Shown piece by piece: positions 1 to 6,807 of a stretch of DNA of 18,699 nt; the stretch's first letter is position 1, and every line of letters begins with the position of its first letter. Below the pieces are notes generated by a model that searched no databases, was not told the origin of the DNA, and was given only the letters and a program-made list of their open reading frames with translations. Position numbers and translations under genes: made by a program. This stretch comes from JAVEDQ01 sp035468175. Lineage in GTDB: Bacteria > Actinomycetota > Actinomycetes > Frankiales > Frankiaceae. The stretch is from the NCBI GenBank assembly GCA_035468175.1, contig DATITC010000058.1, forward strand, positions 1-18,699, in the 5' to 3' direction.

Positions 1-916
1 TGATGACGTTCCAGCCCGCGCCGCGGAAGTACGACTCCAGCTCCTGGATGATCTTGCCGTTGCCGCGCACCGGTCCGTCCAGCCGCTGCAGGTTGCAGTT
101 GACGACGAAGGTCAGGTTGTCGAGCTCCTCGCGGGCCGCGACGCCGATGGCGCCCAGCGACTCGACCTCGTCCATCTCCCCGTCGCCGAGGAAGGCCCAC
201 ACCCGGCTGTCGCTGGTGTCCTTGATGCCGCGCGAGTGCAGGTAGCGGTTGAAGCGGGCCTGGTAGATCGCGTCGATGGCGCCGAGGCCCATGGACACGG
301 TCGGGAACTCCCAGAAGTCCGGCATGAGCCGGGGGTGCGGGTAGCTCGGGAGCCCGTTCGGCGCTGCGCTGATCTCCTGCCGGAAGCCGTCCAGCTGCGC
401 CTCGGTGAGCCGCCCCTCGAGGTAGGCGCGGGCGTACATGCCGGGGGAGGAGTGCCCCTGGATGAAGACCTGGTCGCCGCTCTCGCCGTGGTCCTTGCCG
501 CGGAAGAAGTGGTTGAAGCCAACCTCGTAGAGGCTCGCGGAGCTGGCGTAGGAGGCGATGTGCCCTCCGACCCCGAGCCCTTCCCGGTTCGCCCGGGTGA
601 CGGCGATGGCCGCGTTCCAGCGGATGAAGGCGCGGATGCGCCGTTCGACGTCCTCGTCGCCGGGGAACCACGGCTCGAGCTCCGGCGGGATGGTGTTGAT
701 GTAGTCGGTGCTCCTCAGCGCCGGCACGCCGATGGCCTTCTCCCGGGCGCGCTCGAGCAGCTTGAGCATCAGGTAGCGGGCGCGGCCTCGCCCCTCGGCG
801 TCGATGACCGCGTCGAGGGACTCGAGCCACTCATGCGTCTCGTCCGGATTGGTATCGGGCAGCTGGTTCGGCAGCCCGTCACTGATCACGGAGTAACGGG
901 ATCGGGAACCGGCCAT
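1..916 (-). CDS. aceE: Pyruvate dehydrogenase E1 component, homodimeric type (N-terminal 305 codons, runs off the window)
   Basis: E1 of the pyruvate dehydrogenase complex decarboxylates pyruvate with thiamine diphosphate and acetylates the lipoyl group of E2 in the cytoplasm. Reading the minus strand from the ATG at 916 gives an uninterrupted frame to the window edge. It contains the ThDP/Mg-binding signature GDGEMDE at residues 244-250, followed about 24 residues later by NCNLQRLDGPVRGNGKI, which is diagnostic of the E. coli AceE-type single-chain E1 rather than the alpha/beta type. Other family blocks seen are RWNAAIAVTRANR (about 99-111) and the GHSSPGMYARAYLEGRL region (about 154-170). 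The start has a GAGGAGG-type ribosome site 5-11 bases upstream. The full protein should be about 900 residues, so roughly two thirds lies outside. It is divergent from the YjbQ gene, with a 225-base gap for both promoters. Very confident. Confidence 0.96.
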   Translation of the reverse strand, partial: MAGSRSRYSVISDGLPNQLPDTNPDETHEWLESLDAVIDAEGRGRARYLMLKLLERAREKAIGVPALRSTDYINTIPPELEPWFPGDEDVERRIRAFIRWNAAIAVTRANREGLGVGGHIASYASSASLYEVGFNHFFRGKDHGESGDQVFIQGHSSPGMYARAYLEGRLTEAQLDGFRQEISAAPNGLPSYPHPRLMPDFWEFPTVSMGLGAIDAIYQARFNRYLHSRGIKDTSDSRVWAFLGDGEMDEVESLGAIGVAAREELDNLTFVVNCNLQRLDGPVRGNGKIIQELESYFRGAGWNVI

Positions 917-1141
917 GGACCCTCCTCGGAACGTGCGACCGCTTGTCAGCCGGGGTGGCTCGCCGGGCCGCATCGCCGACGTGCCCTGCACCACTCCTAC
1001 CGACACCATCACCTGCTCCGCTCATCGTGTCACTGCCGGACCGCGGGTAGGTTTCGGCTGCGCCGGAGAAGTGTCCGCGTGCCGTTTCCGGGTCGGCGTT
1101 GCCCGCCGTCCAGCGGCCGCCCGATGCGTAGGAGGCCCCCC

Positions 1142-1546
1142 GTGGAGAGCACGACCATCAGCGTCCGGACCGGCTCGTCCCAGGTGGTGCACGACCTCAC
1201 CCGGGATGCGTCGTCGTTCGTCTCGGACAAGGGCGACGGGCTGCTCTCGGTCTTCGTGCCGCACGCCACCGCCGGCATCGCCGTTATCGAGCTCGGCGCC
1301 GGTAGCGACGACGACCTGCTCGCCGCGCTGGGTGACCTGCTTCCCGCCGACAACCGGTGGCGCCACGCGCACGGATCCCGCGGTCACGGCCGCTCGCACG
1401 TGATGCCGGCGATCATCCCACCGTCGCTGACGGTCCCCGTGCTCGGCGGGCGCCTCGCACTGGGCACGTGGCAGTCGATCGCGCTGGTCGACCTCAACGT
1501 CGACAACGAGGAGCGGACCGTGCGATTCAGCTTCCTGACCGGGTGA
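1142..1546 (+). CDS. YjbQ/UPF0047 family protein (secondary thiamine-phosphate synthase-type)
   Basis: This 134-residue protein matches the small YjbQ (UPF0047) family, whose E. coli member has weak thiamine-phosphate synthase activity. The physiological role is not settled. Family blocks seen are VPHATAGIAVIE (39-50), the histidine-rich stretch NRWRHAHGSRGHGRSH (71-86) where the metal-binding histidines lie, LGTWQSIALVDLN (107-119) and the closing RTVRFSFL. I chose the GTG at 1142 because AGGAGG sits six bases before it. An in-frame ATG at 1124 lies upstream of that site and would add six residues. The long open frame reaching back to 236 is antisense to aceE and is not coding. The gene is divergent from aceE and is followed after about 190 bases by the DUF3052 gene on the same strand. 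Confidence 0.88.
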   Translation: MESTTISVRTGSSQVVHDLTRDASSFVSDKGDGLLSVFVPHATAGIAVIELGAGSDDDLLAALGDLLPADNRWRHAHGSRGHGRSHVMPAIIPPSLTVPVLGGRLALGTWQSIALVDLNVDNEERTVRFSFLTG

Positions 1547-1580
1547 ATTGCGCCAATAGGTTGACATGATTGTGGCGATT
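1546..1580 (+). promoter_or_regulatory. Possible promoter/operator upstream of the DUF3052 gene
   Basis: A consensus-like TTGACA lies at 1561-1566, just after the YjbQ stop codon. It is flanked by an imperfect inverted repeat, AATTGCGCCAAT (1546-1557) and ATTGTGGCGATT (1569-1580). No convincing -10 box is seen 16-19 bases downstream. It could be a promoter with an overlapping operator for the next gene, or chance. The assignment rests on sequence appearance only. Confidence 0.25.
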
Positions 1581-1735
1581 CGCCGTTCAGATCCGGGCCC
1601 CAGCGTGCACGATGTGGTGCCGGAACCCGATTCCGACCCTGAAGCACTTGCAACACGGCCCAGCCTCAGGTGGACTACCCGAAACGGCGATCAGCCCGAT
1701 CGTCGATCCCGGGCATGACCCGACGAGGGGGGAGC

Positions 1736-2188
1736 GTGAGTCCGACCGCGGCCAACGCGTCGGAGGGGCAGCAGGCCACGAACCGTGCTGCGAAGCTGGG
1801 GATCAAGCCCGGCAACCTCGTTCAATCGCTCAACGAGGACGACGACATCGCGACCGACCTCCTCGACGAGATCGTGGCCACTAGCGGCAACGACCTCGTT
1901 CCTGAAGACTCGGATGACGTGGTGGACGTCGTCCTGCTGTGGTTCCGGGATGATGACGGTGACCTCGTCGACGCACTCGTCGACGGTCGCCGTCAGCTTT
2001 CCGATGAAGGCATGCTGTGGCTTCTGACGCCGAAGGCGGGCCGAGACGGCCACGTCGAGCCCAGCGACATCCTCGAAGCGGTGCCGACCGCTGGCCTCGT
2101 TCAGACCAGCACGGTCACAGCTGGGCAGGAATGGACCGCCATGCGGCTCGCTGCCCCGAAGGGCGGCGCGAACCGGCGGCAGCGGTAG
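1736..2188 (+). CDS. DUF3052 family protein
   Basis: A 150-residue acidic cytoplasmic protein of the actinobacterial DUF3052 family, whose function is unknown. Family features are AAKLGIKPGNLVQ near the N-terminus (about 18-30), the acidic block DDDIATDLLDEIV, DVVDVVLLWFRDDDGDLVDAL in the middle, LLTPKAGRDGHVEPSDI, and the C-terminal GLVQTSTVTAGQEWTAMRLAAPK. The GTG at 1736 is preferred because a GGGGGA purine stretch precedes it by a few bases. In-frame alternatives are ATG at 1715 and GTG at 1670. In mycobacteria the homologue (Rv2239c, from memory) lies between aceE and ahpE, as it does here apart from inserted genes. No catalytic residues can be named. Family call sure, function unknown. 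Confidence 0.9.
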   Translation: MSPTAANASEGQQATNRAAKLGIKPGNLVQSLNEDDDIATDLLDEIVATSGNDLVPEDSDDVVDVVLLWFRDDDGDLVDALVDGRRQLSDEGMLWLLTPKAGRDGHVEPSDILEAVPTAGLVQTSTVTAGQEWTAMRLAAPKGGANRRQR

Positions 2189-2200
2189 CTCTGGGCTGTG

Positions 2201-2790
2201 GTTCTCGCCCACGGTCGAGCTCCCGGCTGTGGTGGTTCTCGCCCACGGTCGATCTGCGGCGGCGGGCTGCAGTTCGCGCCCACTGGTGGATCCGCGGCCG
2301 GTCGGTGATCGACCGTGGGCGGCGAAGCTGGATTCGCGTGCGGACGCCAAGCGGTTGACCAGCACGTTTGCCCGCAGCTGGCGTCTTCCATGTGGCCGTT
2401 CTCGCCCACGGTGGATCCGCGGCGGCGGGTGATCGGCCGTGGGCGGTGAAGCCGGGTTCGCTGTGCGGACGCCAGGCGGTTGCCCAGCACGTTTGCCCGC
2501 GGCTGGCGGTTTCAGTGTGGCCTCTCGCCCACGGTGGATCCGCGGGCTGTGGTGCGCGCCCACGGTCGATCTGCGGCGGCGGGTGATCGGCCGTGGGCGG
2601 CGACGCGGGCGTAGCTGTGTAGGAGCGTGGCGCTGACCTGCACGTTTGTTCGCGGCCAGCGGTGTCGGCGTGGCCGTTCTCGCCCACGGTCGATCCGGAG
2701 GCTGTCGAACGCGCTCACGGTGGATCCGCGGGCTGCCCGTTCTCGCCCACGGTCGATCCTCGGCCGGTCGGTGATCGACCGTGGGCGGTG
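2201..2790. repeat. Array of 13 copies of a 15-16 bp CGCCCACGGT(C/G)GATC motif in both orientations
   Basis: The whole 615-base gap between the DUF3052 stop and the MDMPI-type gene stop is filled by a degenerate repeat. Forward copies of CGCCCACGGTCGATC or CGCCCACGGTGGATC start at 2206, 2240, 2277 (one-base insertion), 2403, 2526, 2557, 2681, 2712 (CGCTCACGG variant) and 2744. Reverse-complement copies GATCGACCGTGGGCGG or GATCGGCCGTGGGCGG start at 2307, 2431, 2585 and 2773. Forward and reverse copies often face each other across 15-50 bases, so many pairs could form hairpins. G/C-rich linkers such as CCGCGGCGGCGGGTG recur between them. Because the gap separates two convergent 3' ends, it may also end transcription from both sides. 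The open frames across it (repeating IHRGRE, STVGEN, PPWAR) are translations of the repeat and I do not regard them as genes. Confidence 0.9.
2319..2680 (+). repeat. Longer tandem unit of about 125-153 bp inside the repeat array
   Basis: Beyond the short motif, a longer block is repeated. TGCGGACGCCA, GCGGTTG, CCAGCACGTTTGCCCGC and GCTGGCG occur in that order from 2339 and again from 2464, an offset of 125 bases with only scattered substitutions. A more diverged third copy keeps CACGTTTG at 2641, GCGTGGCCGTTCTCGCCC and the flanking short motifs. The second unit carries an extra block of about 30 bases with its own short motif (2541-2570), which explains the 153-base offset to the third. The pattern suggests expansion by unequal exchange or slippage. 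Confidence 0.75.
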
Positions 2791-2803
2791 AAGGGCGGCT
2801 AGC

Positions 2804-3748
2804 TCACCCGCGGCCGGTCAGCTTGCCCACCACGCCGCCGGCGCTGCCGACCGTCCGCGCCGCGAGTCGCAGCACCGGGCCGCCCGGGATCCCCGGCGCC
2901 GACTCGACGATCGGCGCGAGCCGCATGAGCCCGCTCATGTGGTGCACCTTGAGCTTCCGGCGCGGCAGCAGCGAGACCGGGTTCTGTCGTCCCGCCGAAG
3001 CGTCGAGGAGGGTGACGAGGTCGGCCTCCACGACCGGGGTACGCCCCTTCGTCTCACCGGGCTCGGTCGGCGTGGTCGTCCAGCCGCCCTGATCGGCCGC
3101 GAAGTACCAGCCGCCCTTCGGAGTCGACAGCACGGCGCCGCCGGTGATGTTCAAGGTGGCCGCGAGCGCGCCGGTCACGTCGGCGAGCGCCGAGATGCCG
3201 CTCAGCATGAGCTCGTCGGATGGCGGGCGGCTACCGCAGGACACCAGATCGAGGGCGTGCACCGCCAGTTCGTACAGGGTCGCATGCGCCACGGTGAGCA
3301 GCGGCAACGTTCCGACCGTCGCCACGACGTCGGACCGGTCGAGCTTCGCGTTGTCGTCGCTGTCGCCACTCAGGTAATCGGCGACCTCGTCCCGGTTGCG
3401 ACGCAGCGCGCTGAGCACGTCATCCCGGCTCGCGTCCCGATACCTGGCGGTCACCGCGGCGTTGGCCTCGTCGACATCGACGGGTTTGGTCGGCCCGGCG
3501 CCCCGGGCGGACTCGATCAGGCCGGCCATCGCCCGGTGACCCTCCCACGAGCCGAGGTGGACGCAGATCTCGTGCCCCCGCCACCCCGGCAAGCGCGATT
3601 TCTGGCCGAGATCCGCAGCCTCGGCGGAGGTGAGGAATGCATCCCACCCGGCGAGCACACGTGAACGGACCTCGACGCGGGGAAGCTCGAGCAACCCCTG
3701 CGCCTGCGACTCGCGGTTTTTGACTGGCATGCTCGACGATGTACCCAC
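2804..3748 (-). CDS. TIGR03083/MDMPI-type family protein (maleylpyruvate isomerase-like, mycothiol-dependent type)
   Basis: A 314-residue protein of the actinobacterial DinB-like/MDMPI superfamily, metal-dependent enzymes some of which use mycothiol as thiol cofactor. The substrate cannot be told. From the ATG at 3730, RLPGWRGHEICVHLGSWEGH (46-65) carries the first conserved histidine of the four-helix-bundle N-terminal domain. YELAVHALDL is the second histidine motif in the middle. The C-terminal part (KGGWYFAADQGGWTTTPTEP onward) looks like the SCP2-like C-terminal domain of the family. I chose the GTG at 3748 because GAGGAAAAG immediately precedes it, whereas the internal ATG at 3730 has no ribosome site. 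It is divergent from the peroxiredoxin (73-base gap), so the two may share regulation. The family call is good; true mycothiol dependence is inferred. Confidence 0.82.
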   Translation of the reverse strand: MGTSSSMPVKNRESQAQGLLELPRVEVRSRVLAGWDAFLTSAEAADLGQKSRLPGWRGHEICVHLGSWEGHRAMAGLIESARGAGPTKPVDVDEANAAVTARYRDASRDDVLSALRRNRDEVADYLSGDSDDNAKLDRSDVVATVGTLPLLTVAHATLYELAVHALDLVSCGSRPPSDELMLSGISALADVTGALAATLNITGGAVLSTPKGGWYFAADQGGWTTTPTEPGETKGRTPVVEADLVTLLDASAGRQNPVSLLPRRKLKVHHMSGLMRLAPIVESAPGIPGGPVLRLAARTVGSAGGVVGKLTGRG

Positions 3749-3821
3749 CTTTTCCTCGCGATGCGGTCGAGGGGAGGTAAAGCCGTCGTTTCGCCACCAC
3801 ATCTGTCCCCGGAGGCTCCTG

Positions 3822-4292
3822 TTGTCCGAGTACGTCGACCTCGCGATCGGTGCGACCCCGCCCGACTTCACGCTGAAGGACCAGCACAACGGTGAGGTAA
3901 CCCTCTCGTCGTTCCGCGGTTCCAAGAACGTGGTCGTGCTGTTCTACCCGGCCACCTTCACCGGCATCTGCCAGGGCGAGCTGAGCTCGGTTCAGGAAGA
4001 CCTGTCCACGTTCCAGAACGACGACGTGCAGGTGCTCGCGATCTCCGTCGACTCGAGCTTCGCGAACAAGGTGTGGGCCGAGCAGCAGGGCTTCACCTTC
4101 CCGATCTTGTCCGACTTCTGGCCGCACGGTGCGGTCGCGCAGGCCTACGGCGTGTTCAACGACATCGCCGGACGAGCCATCCGCGGCACCTTCGTCATCG
4201 ACAAGGAGGGCACGCTGCGCTGGAAGGTCGTCAACGCGATCCCGGACGCGCGCGACCACGACGAGTACGCGAAGGTCCTCGCCGACCTGTGA
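3822..4292 (+). CDS. ahpE: Peroxiredoxin, AhpE-type one-cysteine
   Basis: A 156-residue thiol peroxidase that reduces hydrogen peroxide, organic peroxides and peroxynitrite in the cytoplasm. The peroxidatic site is FYPATFTGICQGE, with Cys50 as the only cysteine in the protein and Thr47 three residues before it (P-x3-T-x2-C). FPILSDFWPHGAVAQAYGVFN and RGTFVIDKEG (conserved Arg) match mycobacterial AhpE closely. With no resolving cysteine it must be recycled by an external thiol, in actinobacteria probably mycothiol/mycoredoxin. The start is a TTG at 3822, six bases after GGAGG (3811-3815). The upstream part of the open frame is antisense to the neighbouring divergent gene. The next gene starts one base after its stop codon, so the two are probably coupled. 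Confidence 0.94.
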   Translation: MSEYVDLAIGATPPDFTLKDQHNGEVTLSSFRGSKNVVVLFYPATFTGICQGELSSVQEDLSTFQNDDVQVLAISVDSSFANKVWAEQQGFTFPILSDFWPHGAVAQAYGVFNDIAGRAIRGTFVIDKEGTLRWKVVNAIPDARDHDEYAKVLADL

Positions 4293-4293
4293 G

Positions 4294-4656
4294 GTGATTG
4301 CACCCGCCGAGGCGGAGCGGCAGTCTGCGGTCGTGCCGTGCCACCGCTGCTCCGCCCGGCAGGTCGACCCTGGCAGGGGCCCGAGTCACTGGAAGCGGCT
4401 CGTGCTCGATGGTGACCAGGTACTGATCTGCCCGAGGTGCCAGAGCGAGCCCGGCTGGGACACCGACGCTGACCGCTGTCCGTCATGCGGTTCAACAGCG
4501 CTCAGCAAGTCCCTCGGCCTGCTGCGGTGCCGCAGTTGCGGCATCGTCGGTTCGGTCCCGCCGGGCGATGCCTCGGGGCCGGAGCCGAAGCTGGCCGCTG
4601 AGGTGTCCGCCGCCCTGGACCGGATGTTCGGACGGCGGGGTTCATCCCAGGCGTAA
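4294..4656 (+). CDS. Small protein with four CxxC motifs (double zinc ribbon)
   Basis: I do not recognise a named family. The 120-residue frame has four CxxC knuckles, CHRC (16-19), CPRC (46-49), CPSC (62-65) and CRSC (79-82), which would make two zinc-ribbon sites. A hydrophilic C-terminal helix, PKLAAEVSAALDRMFGRR, follows. It could bind nucleic acid or a protein partner. The GTG at 4294 lies one base after the peroxiredoxin stop codon and has only a weak ribosome site, so translation is probably coupled. An internal GTG at 4333 is an alternative start that keeps all cysteines. Being linked to a peroxidase, the thiols could also respond to redox state, but that is a guess. Confidence 0.7.
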   Translation: MIAPAEAERQSAVVPCHRCSARQVDPGRGPSHWKRLVLDGDQVLICPRCQSEPGWDTDADRCPSCGSTALSKSLGLLRCRSCGIVGSVPPGDASGPEPKLAAEVSAALDRMFGRRGSSQA

Positions 4657-4742
4657 CCCGTTGTGCCGGTGGAGCGTCGACGCGCCACGACCGCACCTCC
4701 CGACACATAGGCTTTTCGGGCCGGGCGCGCCTGCCGCGTCCC

Positions 4743-4817
4743 GGGCGCGTAGCTCAGTGGGAGAGCACTCGCCTTACAAGCGAGGGGTCGCTGGTTCGAA
4801 ACCAGCCGCGCCCACCA
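4743..4817 (+). tRNA. tRNA-Val (anticodon UAC), CCA encoded
   Basis: Complete cloverleaf: acceptor GGGCGCG (4743-4749) pairs with CGCGCCC (4807-4813). The D-arm is GCTC...GAGC, the anticodon stem CTCGC/GCGAG with loop CTTACAA (anticodon TAC, reading GUA and probably other valine codons), and the T-arm GCTGG TTCGAAA CCAGC. The discriminator is A, and CCA is encoded at 4815-4817. The reverse-strand frame across it ending in GFEPATPRL is a typical tRNA shadow. Confidence 0.97.
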
Positions 4818-4820
4818 CCC

Positions 4821-5292
4821 TCACTGCGGCATCACCGCGTTGCGGGAGTGGTACTCGCCGCCGATGTGCGTGGTGTCCGACATGACCCAGATGCCCTGCG
4901 GTGTGCAGCAGGTCCTTGCCGCCCTCGCCGCGGTCCTTACCCGGGTTCCACGACAGCGCCTTGCCCGTGGCCGGGTAGAGGGCCGCGATCCCCGGCCGGG
5001 GCACACAGCCCGGACCGCAGGAGTCGTGGCCGAAGGGGTTGTCCTCCCACCGCGGGTGGCCTTGGACGTACACGGCGGTGGAGGAGGCGGCCACCCTGTG
5101 CAACGTGTCTCCGCCGGTGTAGTTGATCCAGGTCGGCCGGACCGGCGCCGCGACGTTCGTCTCGAACCGAGCCGTACCGTCACAGACGTCACGGCCCAGT
5201 TGCGGCGCGACGTTGCCGGACGCGACCAGCACGAGCCAGGACCCGCTCGGATCGAAATCGATCGCGCTTGCCGGGTTAAGAGCTGTGCCGTG
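4821..5292 (-). pseudogene. Truncated, frameshifted C-terminal remnant of a secreted beta-propeller-like protein
   Basis: Read on the minus strand, an in-frame stop at 5293-5295 precedes a stretch coding PASAIDFDPSGSWLVLVASG, then RPTWINYTGGDTLHRVA, VYVQGHPRWEDNPFGHDSCG, VPRPGIAALYPATGKALSWNPG. This resembles the C-terminal part of large secreted actinobacterial repeat or propeller proteins, which usually read GGHxRWxNNPxGxDxxGPGxVPRPGIxALDPxTGxxLSWNPGR. Near 4905 the frame breaks: the expected ending QGIWVMSDTTHIGGEYHSRN continues one frame over (about +1 or -2 bases) and ends in TGA at 4821-4823. With most of the gene missing upstream, an internal frameshift and no start, this is a remnant. 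It abuts the tRNA-Val CCA end, a common site for insertion and decay. Family identification is from memory. Confidence 0.7.
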
Positions 5293-5409
5293 TCAAGCAC
5301 TTGGGCGGGCCTCGGCTAGGGGGTGCCGCCTGGCTCGCTCAGAGAATCGTGGTGCCCCAGGAGCGGGGCGCTATCCGGCGGCGGGCGATCCGGAGCTGTC
5401 CAGCTCGCC

Positions 5410-6732
5410 TCACGCGGCGGCAGGGAACGACGCCGCCCCAAGAGTCACCGGGATCCGGTCGTAGCCACGCAGCACCCGGGTGCCGCGACGGTGCGGGTCG
5501 GCTGCGATCGTGAGGTGCGGGTAGCGCTCGAAGAGCGTCTGCAGCCCGATCTGACCCTCCATGCGGGCCAGGGCTGCCCCGAGGCAGAAGTGGATGCCGG
5601 CCGAGAACGCGAGGTGGTCCCGGGCGTTCGCGCGGGTGACGTCGAAGCTGTGCGGGTCGGCGAAGACGGCGGGGTCACGGTTGGCACCGCCGAGCAGGCA
5701 CGCGACCAGCGCGCCCTGGGGGATGCGTTGGCCGGCGATCTCCGTCTCGGACATCGCGACCCGCGCGGTGCGCTGGACGGGGGAGTCGTAGCGCAGGACC
5801 TCCTCGACCGCGTTGCCCCACAGGTCGGGCTGCTCCTGCAGCGTGCGCAGCTGATCCGGATGCCGCACGAGCTGGACCACCCCGTTGCCGATGAGATTGA
5901 CCGTCGTCTCGAACCCGGCTCCCAGCAGCAGCATCGCCGTGCCGGCGAGTTCCAATTCGGTCAGTGGGCCCTCGGCGTCCTCGACCTGTACGAGTTGGCT
6001 GAGTAAATCGTCGCCGGGATCGCGGCGGAGGCGCTGGAAGTGGTCGTTCATCCAGGACCGCATCGCCGTCAGGGCCGCCTCGGCCCGCCGGAACTCACCC
6101 AGTCCGATGCCGATGTCGAGGGTCACGGCGGCCCCGTTGCCCCAGCTGAGGAACTGGTCCCGCATTGCCGTCGGTACGCCCAGGATCTCGGCGATGACGG
6201 TGACCGGCAGCAGCGCGGCGTAGCCCTGGACGAGGTCCACCGGCGCCCCGTCCCGGCCTGCGGTGTCGAGGTCGTCCAGCAGGTCGTTCGCCAGTTGCTG
6301 CATCCGGGGCCGCAGGGCCTCGATCGCGCGGGGCGTGAACACCTTGCTGACGAGCCGCCGGTAGCGGGTGTGGGTCGGCGGGTCGACGGCGAGCATGGAC
6401 GGCGGGTCGACCGGGGTGAGCGCCCCGCCGCGCGAGGCGGCGATGACCCGGCGGGCCAGGCCGGGAAGCTGCTGCGGGCGCAGCTCAACCCCGAACGAGT
6501 CGCTGCGGAGGATCGCCCCGCACACCTCGTGGCTGGCGCTCGTCAGCGCGAACGGGCCGCGGCTGATCGGACCTCGGGCCCGGACCTCGTCGTAGGAGGC
6601 GAACGGGTCTTCCCGCAGGGCCCGCTCGGTCATCAGGCGCGCGTCGAGGTTCCCCCGCCGCGCGTGCCGGTTGAGGACGGTGCGCGCGATGCCGTGCCGC
6701 GCGGCCCACCGGACGGTCTGCGGAGCTGCCAT
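5410..6732 (-). CDS. Cytochrome P450
   Basis: A 440-residue soluble bacterial P450 (class I type, needing separate ferredoxin and reductase) for oxidation of an unknown substrate. All signatures are present: I-helix oxygen-activation motif GAGFETT (271-277), ExxR motif EEVLR (Glu311/Arg314), and the heme-ligand loop FSAGIHFCLGAALARME with the proximal cysteine at 383. The HTRYRRLVSKVFTPRAI C-helix block is also normal. The sequence resembles the CYP107-like group of actinobacterial P450s, but I cannot assign a subfamily. The ATG at 6732 has no clear ribosome site. It lies 75 bases after the histidine kinase stop on the same strand without an obvious terminator, so it may be the last gene of that operon. 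No ferredoxin gene is seen nearby. The upstream flavoprotein is a possible but untested electron source. Confidence 0.95.
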   Translation of the reverse strand: MAAPQTVRWAARHGIARTVLNRHARRGNLDARLMTERALREDPFASYDEVRARGPISRGPFALTSASHEVCGAILRSDSFGVELRPQQLPGLARRVIAASRGGALTPVDPPSMLAVDPPTHTRYRRLVSKVFTPRAIEALRPRMQQLANDLLDDLDTAGRDGAPVDLVQGYAALLPVTVIAEILGVPTAMRDQFLSWGNGAAVTLDIGIGLGEFRRAEAALTAMRSWMNDHFQRLRRDPGDDLLSQLVQVEDAEGPLTELELAGTAMLLLGAGFETTVNLIGNGVVQLVRHPDQLRTLQEQPDLWGNAVEEVLRYDSPVQRTARVAMSETEIAGQRIPQGALVACLLGGANRDPAVFADPHSFDVTRANARDHLAFSAGIHFCLGAALARMEGQIGLQTLFERYPHLTIAADPHRRGTRVLRGYDRIPVTLGAASFPAAA

Positions 6733-6807
6733 GCCCGCAAGTCTGACAGAGAGAGCATCCGCCGCTGCCGGCGACCGCCTGACCCTGCCGCTCTCGGCTC
6801 TCGCAGG

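Noticed and set aside
236..1141. Long plus-strand frame running into the YjbQ gene
   Set aside because: It is antisense to aceE, a typical GC-rich shadow frame. The YjbQ coding part begins only at 1142, where the ribosome site and family homology start.
1691..2687. Several overlapping minus-strand frames with repeated IHRGRE/STVGEN/PPWAR words
   Set aside because: They are translations of the nucleotide repeat array, open in several frames at once, and run into the antisense of DUF3052.
2201..2790. CRISPR array
   Set aside because: Repeats occur in both orientations with irregular spacing of 10-120 bases and the spacers themselves are repetitive. No cas genes are nearby.
4774..5232. Intact gene ending in GAAGFEPATPRL
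   Set aside because: The ending is the reverse strand of the tRNA. Homology-like sequence switches frame near 4905, so it is a pseudogene, not a complete CDS.
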